Assembly: GCF_014204795.1 (NCBI RefSeq)
Contig: NZ_JACHMB010000001.1
Coordinates: 12,676,501-12,740,500, forward strand
Direction: 5' to 3'
Source: Nonomuraea jabiensis
Lineage (GTDB): Bacteria; Actinomycetota; Actinomycetes; Streptosporangiales; Streptosporangiaceae
DNA: 64,000 nucleotides
Shown here one piece after another: positions 44,699 through 53,090 of this stretch. The first letter of the stretch is position 1. Each line of letters begins with the position of its first letter. The notes beneath the pieces are model-generated. The model was not told the origin of the DNA. It did no database searches and was given only the letters and a program-made list of their open reading frames with translations. The position numbers were made by a program, and so were the translations under genes.

Positions 44699-46064
44699 GA
44701 AACTCGTTGGCCCAGCGGTCCACGTCGTAGGTGGCGACCCGGCGGCGCATCGTACGCATCCGCCGGGCCAGCTCGTGCGGCGTGGCCCGCATCGCGGCCA
44801 GCATCTGCCGCTTGACGTCCTCCACGTCGTACGGGTTGACCAGGTAGGCCTGGCGCAGCTCGTCGGCCGCCCCGGCGAACTCGCTGAGCACCAGCGCGCC
44901 GTGCAGGTCGTGGTGGCAGGAGACGTACTCCTTGGCGACCAGGTTCATCCCGTCGCGCAGCGGGGTGACGACCATGACGTCGGCGGCCAGGTAGAGGGCG
45001 GCCAGCTCGGCGTGGTCGTACGACTGGTGGAAATACTGGACCGGCTGGTAGCCGAGCTGGGCGTGCTCGCCGTTGATCCGCCCGACCTGCAGCTCGATGT
45101 CGTCGCGCAGCCGCTTGTACTCCTCCACCCGCTCCCTGCTGGGCGTGGCGATCTGCACGAACACGGCCTCGTTCGCCTTCAGCCGCCCGTCCTTCAGCAG
45201 CTCGCCGAACGCCTCCAGCCGCTGCCCGATGCCCTTGGTGTAGTCGAGCCGGTCGACGCCGAGCAGCACGTGCTCGGGATCGCCCAGCTCCGCCCTGACC
45301 TCCTTGGCCCGCGCCATGATCTGCGGGTCGCGCACCAGCGAGTCGAGCTGGCCGAAGTCCACCGAGATGGGGAACGCCTGGGTGGTCACCACCCGGTCGT
45401 CGAGGAAGATCTCGTTCCCCTTGTACGGCAGCCCGAGCAGCCTGCGGCACAGCCGCCGGAAGTTGGAGGCCCCGCCGGGCAGCTGGAAGCCCACCAGGTC
45501 GGCCCCGAGCAGCCCCTCGACGAGGTCCTTGCGCCACGGCAGCCGCCAGAACAGCTCGGTCGGCGGGAAGGGGATGTGCAGGAAGAACCCGATCCGCAGA
45601 TCCGGCCTGAGCCTGCGCAGCATGGCCGGGACGAGCTGGAGCTGGTAGTCCTGCACCCAGACCACCGCGCCCTTCTCGGCGGCCTCGGCGGCGGCGTTGG
45701 CGAAGCGCTCGTTGACGGCGCGGTAGGTGTCCCACATCGCCCGGTCGAACACCGGCTGCGCGACCACGTCGTGGTAGAGCGGCCAGAGGGTGGCGTTGGA
45801 GAAGCCTTCGTAGTACAGCTCCACCTCGCCGGCCGACAGGGGGATCGGGATGAGGTTCATGCCGTCCTGCTCGAACGGCTCCAGCTGCTCGTCGGGCGCC
45901 CCGTGCCAGCCGAGCCAGGCTCCGTGGCGGCGCTTCATCACCGGTGCGATCGCGGTCACGAGCCCGCCAGGGCTCCTGCGCCACGAGGCCGTACCGTCAG
46001 GCTCGAGCGTCCGATCCACCGGCAACCGGTTGGCGACGATCAGAAACGAGCTACGGCCAGTCAC
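44631..46064 (-). CDS. otsA: Trehalose-6-phosphate synthase
   Basis: 477 residues from GTG 46064; AGGAGG lies 6 bases upstream and overlaps the stop of the preceding flavoprotein gene. GT20 motifs are visible: SFLIVANRLPVDR, GGLVTAIAPV, WVQDYQLQLVPAMLR, FFLHIPFPPTELF, VDRLDYTKGI and TPLRDGMNLVAKEY. It joins UDP- or GDP-glucose to glucose-6-phosphate; the phosphatase otsB is not in the window. Placing it at the end of a flavin monooxygenase/hydrolase operon is unusual. Confidence 0.96.
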   Translation of the reverse strand: MTGRSSFLIVANRLPVDRTLEPDGTASWRRSPGGLVTAIAPVMKRRHGAWLGWHGAPDEQLEPFEQDGMNLIPIPLSAGEVELYYEGFSNATLWPLYHDVVAQPVFDRAMWDTYRAVNERFANAAAEAAEKGAVVWVQDYQLQLVPAMLRRLRPDLRIGFFLHIPFPPTELFWRLPWRKDLVEGLLGADLVGFQLPGGASNFRRLCRRLLGLPYKGNEIFLDDRVVTTQAFPISVDFGQLDSLVRDPQIMARAKEVRAELGDPEHVLLGVDRLDYTKGIGQRLEAFGELLKDGRLKANEAVFVQIATPSRERVEEYKRLRDDIELQVGRINGEHAQLGYQPVQYFHQSYDHAELAALYLAADVMVVTPLRDGMNLVAKEYVSCHHDLHGALVLSEFAGAADELRQAYLVNPYDVEDVKRQMLAAMRATPHELARRMRTMRRRVATYDVDRWANEFLTALESPASQTSTRRNASWRSG

Positions 46065-46074
46065 GCAGTTCCTC

Positions 46075-47610
46075 CTATTGTTTCCCGAGCACGCGACGGA
46101 CGGCGCCCGCCACGGAGTCCGGACCCGCATGGGGGATGATCGCGGCGATGTGGGAGTCGGGCCTGATGAGCCATGCCTCATCCGGTCCGGCGCCGAGCCT
46201 TTGAGCGAGCGAGCCGGTCCCATCCATCTCCGCGAGCCCGCGCACGGCGAGCGGCGCCGTAGTGACCTTGCCCAAGACCTGCGCAAACAAACGCGAATCG
46301 CACATATCACCCGACAATACGAGGAATCCGTCGCGACAGAACTCCCGCAATCTGCCGCCCGGAAGTCCCACGTCCGGGATGATCACGCCGGGAGCCGGGA
46401 CGCACAGCGCCCCCTTGGGCGGCCTGCCCTCGAAAGGCCGCGTCGGCTCGGGGGTCGTCAGCGGCGAGTCCACGTACCAGAACGGCTCCGCGAACCGGCC
46501 CGAATCCACCTCCGCCACCCGCCCGCCCTCCAGCACGGCCCGCCTGCGCATGCGCTCGGCCACGGTCCTGGGGGCGAGGAAGCGCATCGTGGCGGCGGTG
46601 ATCTCGAGGTTCTCCCGCGCGGCCGCGTGCCGCTCGGCGTGGTACGACTCCAGCAGCCCCTCCCCCGCCCAGCCGTTGAGCACGAAGGCCAGCTTCCAGG
46701 CCGCGTTCTCGGCGTCGGGCACGCCCGAGTTGAGCCCTCTGGCGCCGAACGGGGCCACCAGGTGGGCGCTGTCACCGGCCAGCAGGACCCGGCCGACGCG
46801 CATGCGGGAGGCGATGCGGGAGTGGAAGCGGTACGTACTGTGCCAGAGCAGCTCGTAGGGCCGGTCACCAATGATTTGCCTGATTTTCCGCGAAATATCG
46901 GCTTTTGTTGGGATGAAGTCGGGTGCGATCTGCCAGTCGATCCGGAACGTGCCGCCCGGGCAGGGGTGGATCAGGACCTGGCGGCCCGGGTTCCACAGCG
47001 GGTCGAAGTAGAAGCGGCGCTCGTTCTCCCAGCCGGGCAGGTCGGCCTTGATGTCGCAGATGAGGAACTGGTCGTCGAACGTCTCCCCGTCGAACGAGAC
47101 GCCGAGCGTCTGGCGTAGCTGCTGGGCCCTGGCGCCCGCGCACACCAGCGCGTAGGACGCGCGCAGCGACCGCTGGGCGCAGCGGACCGTCACGCCCGAG
47201 GGATCCTGGTCGAGGCCGGTGACCTCGTGGCCCCAGCGCACCTCGATGAGCGGCTGCGCCGCGATGGCCTCGTCCAGGATCTGCTCGGTGCGGGTCTGGG
47301 AGATGTTCACGCACGCCGGCAGCGGGCCCTCGCGCTCGAACGACCAGGAGAACAGCTCGCGGTCGCGGTAGTAGGTGCGGGCGGTGGTCCAGGCCAGGCC
47401 CTCCTCGGCGATCTTGCCCGCGCCGGCGGCGATCCAGATGTCGAGCACGTCGCGCTGCTGGCAGATGGACTTCGAACCGGTGGAGTCGCGCCCGGCCCGC
47501 CGGTCGAGCACCAGCACCTGGATGCCCCAGCGGGCCAGCAGCAGCGCGGCGCTCTGCCCGACCGGCCCCGCCCCGACCACGATGACCTGCGCGTCGGCCG
47601 GGGCGTTCAT
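46075..47610 (-). CDS. FAD-dependent aromatic monooxygenase
   Basis: 511 residues. The Rossmann FAD motif VIVVGAGPVGQSAALLLARWG is at the N-terminus; the second FAD motif is GRVLLAGDSAHLVAPFGARGLNSGVPDAENAAWKLA cut at 46 residues from the middle. The class A flavoprotein hydroxylase DG-type region is present, with a thioredoxin-like C-terminal domain expected for the phenol/3-HPP hydroxylase group. It may hydroxylate a phenolic acid. It overlaps the MBL gene by 4 bases and is followed by otsA. Confidence 0.9.
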   Translation of the reverse strand: MNAPADAQVIVVGAGPVGQSAALLLARWGIQVLVLDRRAGRDSTGSKSICQQRDVLDIWIAAGAGKIAEEGLAWTTARTYYRDRELFSWSFEREGPLPACVNISQTRTEQILDEAIAAQPLIEVRWGHEVTGLDQDPSGVTVRCAQRSLRASYALVCAGARAQQLRQTLGVSFDGETFDDQFLICDIKADLPGWENERRFYFDPLWNPGRQVLIHPCPGGTFRIDWQIAPDFIPTKADISRKIRQIIGDRPYELLWHSTYRFHSRIASRMRVGRVLLAGDSAHLVAPFGARGLNSGVPDAENAAWKLAFVLNGWAGEGLLESYHAERHAAARENLEITAATMRFLAPRTVAERMRRRAVLEGGRVAEVDSGRFAEPFWYVDSPLTTPEPTRPFEGRPPKGALCVPAPGVIIPDVGLPGGRLREFCRDGFLVLSGDMCDSRLFAQVLGKVTTAPLAVRGLAEMDGTGSLAQRLGAGPDEAWLIRPDSHIAAIIPHAGPDSVAGAVRRVLGKQ

Positions 47611-48554
47611 GACTGGAGCTGGTCCCAGACTTCGCGGTCGCGCTCGGCGGTCCAGATGCGCGGGCGCTCGACGCCGTGCAGCTCGTCCCAGAGCCTGGAG
47701 ACGTTGAACGGCAGGCAGTGCTCGAAGATCGGCCAGGACCCGTACCGGGGCGCCAGCGCCCGGTGCGTGCGCTCGAACGCCTCCTTGAGCGAGCCCGCCG
47801 CGCCGACCTCGCGCAGCATCACGGTGAGGAAGTCACGCGTCTGCGCGATGGCCGCCTCCACCCCCTGCCTGCCGCGCGCCACCGCGCCCCTGCCCCCGAC
47901 CAGCGTCTCCGCCCCGAACGACGCGACCTTGTCGAGCGTCGCGGCGGACCAGTCGAGGTGGAAGCCGTCGCCGGTGTAGAGGGCGGCCTGGGACTCGACG
48001 AGGTCGCCGGCGAACATGATCCGCTGCTTCGGCAGCCAGGCCACCAGGTCGCCCTCGGTGTGGCCGCGTCCGCAGTAGGCCAGCACCAGGTCGCCCCGGT
48101 CGCCGCCCAGGTCGATGGTGAACGTGTCGCTGAACGTCGCCGTCGGCCACGTCAGCCCCGGGATCGACTCGGGCTCCTTGAACAGGCGGGGCATCCTGGC
48201 GTACTCGCTGGCCCAGTCCTGCTCGCCGCGCTCGGCGATCAGCTCGCGGGTCTTGTCGTGCGTCACGATCACGTCCGCGCCGAACGCCGACGCGCCCAGC
48301 ACCCGGACGGCGTGGTAGTGCGACAGCACCAGGTACCTGATCGGCTTGCCGGTGTGCTCCCGCAGCCGGGCCAGCCACTCGCGGGCGGCCACGGGCGTGG
48401 CGAGCGCCTCGAAGCAGACGAGGAAGTCCTCGGCCTCGATGGCGCCCACATTCGGATCGCCTTCTGCCGTGAGCGCGTACACGCCCTCGGCCAGCACCTC
48501 CATGGACTGCTTCTTCTCGCCGAGATCGGCCGACGAGGCGAACGGTTTGGCCAT
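47607..48554 (-). CDS. Metallo-beta-lactamase-fold hydrolase, degenerate HxHxDH
   Basis: 315 residues from ATG 48554 with GGAGG 7 bases upstream (GTG codons just upstream are alternatives). The MBL fold is clear: LSHYHAVRVLGAS, CGRGHTEGDLVAW and MFAGDLVESQ. The first motif has Val and Arg in place of the metal-binding Asp and His (HxHxDH). The later His and Asp ligands remain. The protein may use a single metal or a different site. It is in an operon with the monooxygenase, close to the paa locus. Confidence 0.85.
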   Translation of the reverse strand: MAKPFASSADLGEKKQSMEVLAEGVYALTAEGDPNVGAIEAEDFLVCFEALATPVAAREWLARLREHTGKPIRYLVLSHYHAVRVLGASAFGADVIVTHDKTRELIAERGEQDWASEYARMPRLFKEPESIPGLTWPTATFSDTFTIDLGGDRGDLVLAYCGRGHTEGDLVAWLPKQRIMFAGDLVESQAALYTGDGFHLDWSAATLDKVASFGAETLVGGRGAVARGRQGVEAAIAQTRDFLTVMLREVGAAGSLKEAFERTHRALAPRYGSWPIFEHCLPFNVSRLWDELHGVERPRIWTAERDREVWDQLQS

Positions 48555-48629
48555 CACCACTCCTCCCGCAACGCGGTCAGCACCCGCCAGAACCCCTTCC
48601 CCGTCCAACGCCCCCTCTCCCGGGTGGGG

Positions 48630-50009
48630 TCATGCCGGGCGCCGGGTCTGGACGAGGTGGAAGCGGCCCGCCACGTAGCCCGGGTCCGTGAGCGAGGCCG
48701 TGGCGGCCGGGTTGGCGCCCGTGCCGTGGTAGTCGCTGAACGCCGCCGACTGGTTGACGAAGACGCTGCCCGTCAGGTTGCACGACAGGTTCACCCCCGC
48801 GTCGAGGGCGGCCCGTTCGGCCTGGTCGAGCACCTCGCCGGAGGTCGAGTAGGCGGCGGCCGTGAGCGCCCCGCGGGCCTTGATCGTGCGGCGCAGCACC
48901 TCCAGGCTCTCCTGCGTCGACTCCGTCGGGATGACGAACGCGATCGGCCCGAAATGCTCCCGCCCGTAGACCTCGGAGTCCTCCGGCGAGACCTTCACGA
49001 TCACCGGCGGCGCACCACCGCGTCCGGGAAGCCCGGGTGCTTGACGGCGCGCGACTCCAGCACCACCTCGCCCAGCGACGGCGCCGCCTCCACCCGGGCC
49101 AGCACGTCGGAGTTGACGATCGCCCCGGTCAGCTCCACCGCGCGGGCGTCGTCCCCGAGCAGCTCGCCGACGGCGCCCGCCAGCCCGGCGCAGACCTCGT
49201 CGAAGCTCTTGTGCCCCTCGTCCGTCTCGATCCCGCCGGCCGGCACGAGGAGGTTCTGCGGCGCCGTGCACATCTCCACCGCGAGCGAGACCAGCCCGGG
49301 GTCGAAGCCCGCCTCGGCCAGCACCTCGCGGGCGATCCGCACGGTGATGGCGAGCGGCAGCACCGCGCGCGGACAGCGCCGGGTAGGCGTTCCAGGTCGG
49401 GAAGGTGTTGCAGCCGATCACCAGCGCGACGCCCCGGGGCACGACCGTGAAGCGCTTGTCCATGACCAGCGGCTCGCCCTTGGCCGGCTTCTCCCAGCGG
49501 GCGCTCGCGGCCGAGGAGGTCATGGCCGCGTAGCCGTAGGCGACGGCCTCGAGCGCGCGGTCCTGCGCGTGCGGCCCGCCCGCCTGGAAGGCCATCACGA
49601 ACGCCTGCCCGGTCGTGTGCTGCACCGCGTGGGCCAGCTCGAAACTGCTCCGGTTGATCCGGTCGACGATCTCGGCGCAGGCCAGCGCGCGGGCCTCGGG
49701 CCCGGCGTCGCGCCAGGCGGGCAGCGCGGCCCGGGCCGCGTCGATCAGGCCGTCCACGAGCGGCTGCGGGTAGGTGACGCCGAGGTCGATGCCGTACGGG
49801 GAGCGCTCGGCGCCGATCCAGGACCCGGTGCCCGGCTGGTCGAGGGGGAACTGCTTGCCGAGGTAGGACTCGAACGCCTCCTTGCCCCGCTCGGCCGCCC
49901 CCTCGCCGTAGACGCGCGGGCTCGGCGACTCGGGATAGGCGCTCCAGTATCCCCGCTCGGCGATGGCCGCCAGCGCCTTCTCCAGAGTGTCGCGGTGCTG
50001 CTCGAACAT
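48630..50009 (-). pseudogene. paaN: paaN aldehyde dehydrogenase, broken by a deletion and a second frameshift
   Basis: Translation from ATG 50009 (GAGG upstream) gives a normal PaaN start (MFEQHRDTLEKALAA) up to VIGCNTFPTWNAYPALS, near 49390. The expected NAD-binding stretch of some 15 residues (FASLATGNPV..KPH type) is missing and the reading continues in another frame as PRAVLPLAITVRIAREVLAE down to about 49010, then returns to the first frame (PPVIVKVSPEDSEVYGREHFG to FHLVQTRRPA). This fits a deletion near 44 bases plus a one-base loss. PaaN acts on the phenylacetyl-CoA ring-opening intermediate. Function is probably lost unless it is a sequencing error. Confidence 0.85.
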
Positions 50010-50054
50010 GGTGTTCATCCTCTTGACAGCGATGGTCCGGACGGTGAAGTGTTT

Positions 50055-50068
50055 ACCGAACATTCGGT
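50055..50068. promoter_or_regulatory. PaaR/TetR-type operator between paaN and paaI-paaK
   Basis: ACCGAA-CA-TTCGGT is a perfect inverted repeat, like the ACCGA-N4-TCGGT sites of TetR regulators of phenylacetate genes. It lies between the divergent starts and probably is bound by the TetR protein encoded at the end of the paaK unit. Confidence 0.7.
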
Positions 50069-50090
50069 CAGTTGACAAGGGAGACCTGCG

Positions 50091-50240
50091 TTGGAGACCG
50101 CGCGTCGCATGATGGACGCCGCCGAGCGCACCCGCTACGGCCGCAGCGGCATCTACGACATCACGGTGCGCGGAGCGGACGGCCGGGTGGTCGCCGAGTT
50201 CCGCGGCCGCAGCAGAGAACTGAGACAGGTGGAGGGCTGA
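50091..50240 (+). pseudogene. paaI: paaI thioesterase remnant with internal in-frame deletion
   Basis: A frame from TTG 50091 (AAGGGAG 7 bases upstream) to TGA 50240 encodes 49 residues: LETARRMMDA, the usual N-terminus, joined directly to AERTRYGRSGIYDITV and AEFRGRSREL, the usual C-terminus of PaaI hotdog thioesterases. About 85-90 central residues, which hold the hotdog helix and active site, are missing. The stop overlaps paaK ATG by one base. PaaI hydrolyses dead-end CoA esters; this version cannot. Confidence 0.75.
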
Positions 50241-51601
50241 TGAGACTCGGCGATCCCCCCGCGCCGCAGGACCTCGACCCCATCGAGCGGGCGTCCCGCG
50301 ACGAGCTCATGTCGATCCAGCTGGAACGGCTCCAGCGGACACTCACCCACGCTTACCAACATGTCCCGATTTATCGGCAAAAATTCGACCAGGCGGGCGT
50401 TCATCCGAGCGACTGCAAGGAGCTCTCCGACCTGGCGAAGTTCCCCTTCACCACCAAGCAGGACCTGCGCGACACCTACCCCTTCGGCATGTTCGCCGTC
50501 CCGCGCGAGCAGGTGGCCAGGATCCACGCCTCCAGCGGCACCACCGGCACGCCCACCGTGGTCGGCTACACCAGGCACGACCTCGACGTCTGGGCGGACG
50601 TCATGGCCCGCTCGATCCGCGCCTCCGGCGGCCGGCCCGGCGACATCGTGCACGTGGCCTACGGGTACGGCCTGTTCACCGGCGGGCTGGGCGCCCACTA
50701 CGGGGCCGAGCGGCTGGGCTGCACGGTGGTGCCGGTCTCCGGCGGCATGACGCCCCGGCAGGTCCGGCTCATCACCGACCTGCGGCCCGACATCGTCATG
50801 GTCACGCCGTCGTACATGCTGGCCCTGCTGGACGAGTTCGAGCGGCAGGGCCTGGACCCCCGCGCGTCCTCCCCGCGGATCGGGATCTTCGGCGCCGAGC
50901 CCTGGACCGAGCGCATGCGCGCGGAGCTGGAGGACCGCTTCGACCTGCACGCCGTGGACATCTACGGCCTGTCGGAGGTGATCGGCCCCGGCGTCGCGAA
51001 CGAGTGCGTCGAGACCAAGGACGGCCTGCACGTCTGGGAGGACCACTTCTACCCGGAGACCGTCGACCCCCTCACGGGAGAGCCCGCGCAGGCGGGCGAG
51101 CTGGTCTTCACCAGCCTCACCAAGCAGGCCATGCCGGTCATCCGCTACCGCACCGGCGACCTGACCAGGCTGCTGCCGGGCACCGCCAGGCCCGCGTTCC
51201 GGCGCATGGAGAAGGTGACGGGCCGCACCGACGACATGATCGTCCTGCGCGGCGTGAACGTGTTCCCGACCCAGATCGAGGAGCTGGTGCTGCGCGTGGC
51301 GGGCCTGTCGCCGCACTTCCAGCTCCAGCTGACCCGCCCGGGGCGGCTCGACGTGATGACGGTCAGGGTGGAGGCCCGCCCGGGCGCTCTGATGGATCCG
51401 CAGCGAAGCGAGGACATCCATCAGAGCACGCCGAGCTCTGCTCGGCCAATGAACGCAGCTCGGGCCGAAGCCGGGGAGGCGCTGCGCCGGGCCGTCAAGG
51501 ACACCGTCGGCGTGAGCGTGGAGGTCGAGGTGGTGGATCCGGAGACGCTGGAGCGCTCGGTCGGCAAGCTCAAACGAGTCATCGACAAGCGGGATAATTA
51601 A
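50240..51601 (+). CDS. paaK: Phenylacetate-CoA ligase
   Basis: 453 residues from ATG 50240 with GGAGGG upstream. It activates phenylacetate to phenylacetyl-CoA with ATP. The P-loop-like SSGTTGTPTVVGYT is at about residues 97-110, followed by GAEPWTERMR, YGLSEVIGPGVANEC and TGRTDDMIVLRGVNVFPTQIEE. The C-terminal domain contains an additional 25 or so residues (from about 381, ALMDPQRSEDIHQST) that other members lack; its DNA is a double hairpin. Ligase function may be retained since the insert keeps frame and precedes the final strand. Confidence 0.93.
   Translation: MRLGDPPAPQDLDPIERASRDELMSIQLERLQRTLTHAYQHVPIYRQKFDQAGVHPSDCKELSDLAKFPFTTKQDLRDTYPFGMFAVPREQVARIHASSGTTGTPTVVGYTRHDLDVWADVMARSIRASGGRPGDIVHVAYGYGLFTGGLGAHYGAERLGCTVVPVSGGMTPRQVRLITDLRPDIVMVTPSYMLALLDEFERQGLDPRASSPRIGIFGAEPWTERMRAELEDRFDLHAVDIYGLSEVIGPGVANECVETKDGLHVWEDHFYPETVDPLTGEPAQAGELVFTSLTKQAMPVIRYRTGDLTRLLPGTARPAFRRMEKVTGRTDDMIVLRGVNVFPTQIEELVLRVAGLSPHFQLQLTRPGRLDVMTVRVEARPGALMDPQRSEDIHQSTPSSARPMNAARAEAGEALRRAVKDTVGVSVEVEVVDPETLERSVGKLKRVIDKRDN
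51387..51446. repeat. Palindromic element inserted in frame in paaK
   Basis: CTCTGATGGAT (51387-51397) pairs with ATCCATCAGAG (51416-51426) and GCCGAGC (51430-51436) with GCTCGGC (51440-51446, 3-base loop). Read on the minus strand, it is a short 7-bp/3-nt hairpin followed by a longer one whose loop contains CCTCGCTTCGCTGCG. This resembles the layout of the two repeats beside hemH. Confidence 0.65.
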
Positions 51602-51604
51602 GAC

Positions 51605-52201
51605 ATGGCCCCTCCGTCCCCCGCCCGCCAGCGCAAGCGCGGACACGACCCGGAGTCCGTGCTGTCCACCGCCGTCGGCGTCTTCAACGAGCGGGGCTAC
51701 GACGGGACGAGCATGGAGGACCTGGCCAGGGCGCTCGGCGTGACCAAGTCGGCCATCTACTACCACGTGCCGGGCAAGGAGCAGCTGCTCGCGCGGGCGC
51801 TGGACCGGGCTCTCGACGGGCTGTTCGCGGTGGTGACCGACGAGCGCGCCGCCTCGGGGCCCGCGATCGACCGCCTGGAGTGGGCCGTACGGCAGAGCGT
51901 GCGCATCCTCGTGGACCGGCTGCCGTACGTGACGCTGCTGCTGCGGGTGCGCGGCAACAGCCGCACCGAGCAGGCGGCGCTGGAGCGGCGGCGGGAGTTC
52001 GACAGGTTCATCAGCCACCTGGTCAAGGAGGCGGCGGCGGAGGGGAGCATCCGGCCGGACGTGGATCCGGCGCTGGTGACACGGCTGCTGTTCGGCACGG
52101 TGAACTCGATCACCGAGTGGTACCGACCGGCGCGCGGGGCCTCGGCGGACGACCTGGCCGACGCGCTGCTCAAGATGACCTTCACCGGCCTACGGGTCTA
52201 A
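51605..52201 (+). CDS. TetR family regulator, PaaR-like
   Basis: 198 residues from ATG 51605, 3 bases after paaK. The helix-turn-helix is TSMEDLARALGVTKSAIYYHV; the C-terminal domain (TetR_C_17/PaaR type) is helical. Its position after paaK and the nearby ACCGAA/TTCGGT dyad suggest it represses the paa genes in response to phenylacetyl-CoA. The stop overlaps the convergent unknown gene by 12 bases. Confidence 0.88.
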   Translation: MAPPSPARQRKRGHDPESVLSTAVGVFNERGYDGTSMEDLARALGVTKSAIYYHVPGKEQLLARALDRALDGLFAVVTDERAASGPAIDRLEWAVRQSVRILVDRLPYVTLLLRVRGNSRTEQAALERRREFDRFISHLVKEAAAEGSIRPDVDPALVTRLLFGTVNSITEWYRPARGASADDLADALLKMTFTGLRV

Positions 52202-53011
52202 GGCGTCCCGCCGCCGGGGATCGACCTCGGGGGTCTCGGCGCCCCGGGGCAGCTTGACGCGCAGGTCGTTGCGTACGGCCTCGCCGAGCTTCTTCGTGGC
52301 CATGCGGTTGAGCGCGCCGCCGGCGATCGCTCCCGTGAGGAAGGGGCCGAGCGTGGTCAGATGGCGGCCGAGCGTCCGCAGGAGGCGGTTGCGCAGGGCG
52401 GTCTTGGTGGCCGCGCCGAGCGCCAGCGAGACGGACGTGGGCGTGAGGGGGTCGATGCCACGTTGTTTGGCCCATGCGGCCGTGAACGCGACCGCGCGCT
52501 GGGTGCCCGAGCCCTCGACGCGTACGCCGTAGACCTCGTGCAGCTCGGCCAGGAGCTTGACCTCGATGGCGGCGACGACGATGGTCTCGGCGACGAGCTG
52601 CGCGGGGGCGGAGAGCAGAAGGGGCGGTGCGGCGAACTCTGCCGCCGCGAGCGCTCCGCCGATGGCGCCGACCGTCATCGTGGCCTTCTGGGCGGTGCGC
52701 ACCAGGTCGTCGGCGAGCTGCTCGCCGGTCAGGCCGTGATGGTGCTCGGAAAGGGTGTGCAGGTCCCTGATCGGGATGCGAGGCGCGATGTTGAGAAAGA
52801 CGTCCGCCAGCCAGCGGCCCCGGCCCGCGCCGGTGGCGCGCGCCTTCCTGGCCCCGTCGGACAGTGCCCGGGCTAGTCGGCCGAGCAGCCTGCGCCGCTC
52901 GGCCGGCTCCAGCTCGCCGGGCTCGGTGAGCTTGCCCACGAGCTCGCCGACCTCGCGTTCGGGGCCGGCGACCTCGTCGTCTGGTTGCTTGTCTTGCTCA
53001 GGTACGGCCAC
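52190..53011 (-). CDS. Conserved hypothetical protein with hydrophobic core
   Basis: 273 residues from GTG 53011, with GGAGG upstream. The N-terminal 90 residues are charged and helical. A conserved-looking stretch IPIRDLHTLSEHHHGLTGEQ is followed by a hydrophobic segment (VGAIGGALAAAEFAAPPLLL, about residues 112-132), and another (LGPFLTGAIAGGALN) near the end. No function is recognised. Similar proteins are found across actinomycetes and may associate with the membrane. It runs convergent with the PaaR-like gene. Confidence 0.75.
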   Translation of the reverse strand: MAVPEQDKQPDDEVAGPEREVGELVGKLTEPGELEPAERRRLLGRLARALSDGARKARATGAGRGRWLADVFLNIAPRIPIRDLHTLSEHHHGLTGEQLADDLVRTAQKATMTVGAIGGALAAAEFAAPPLLLSAPAQLVAETIVVAAIEVKLLAELHEVYGVRVEGSGTQRAVAFTAAWAKQRGIDPLTPTSVSLALGAATKTALRNRLLRTLGRHLTTLGPFLTGAIAGGALNRMATKKLGEAVRNDLRVKLPRGAETPEVDPRRRDALDP

Positions 53012-53090
53012 GCGTTGCCTCCGTCCTCATGGTCGCGATCACCCAAGGTGGGGTCTGGTCTCCCTACCCCGAGCCTTTCGCTCCAGTCGA

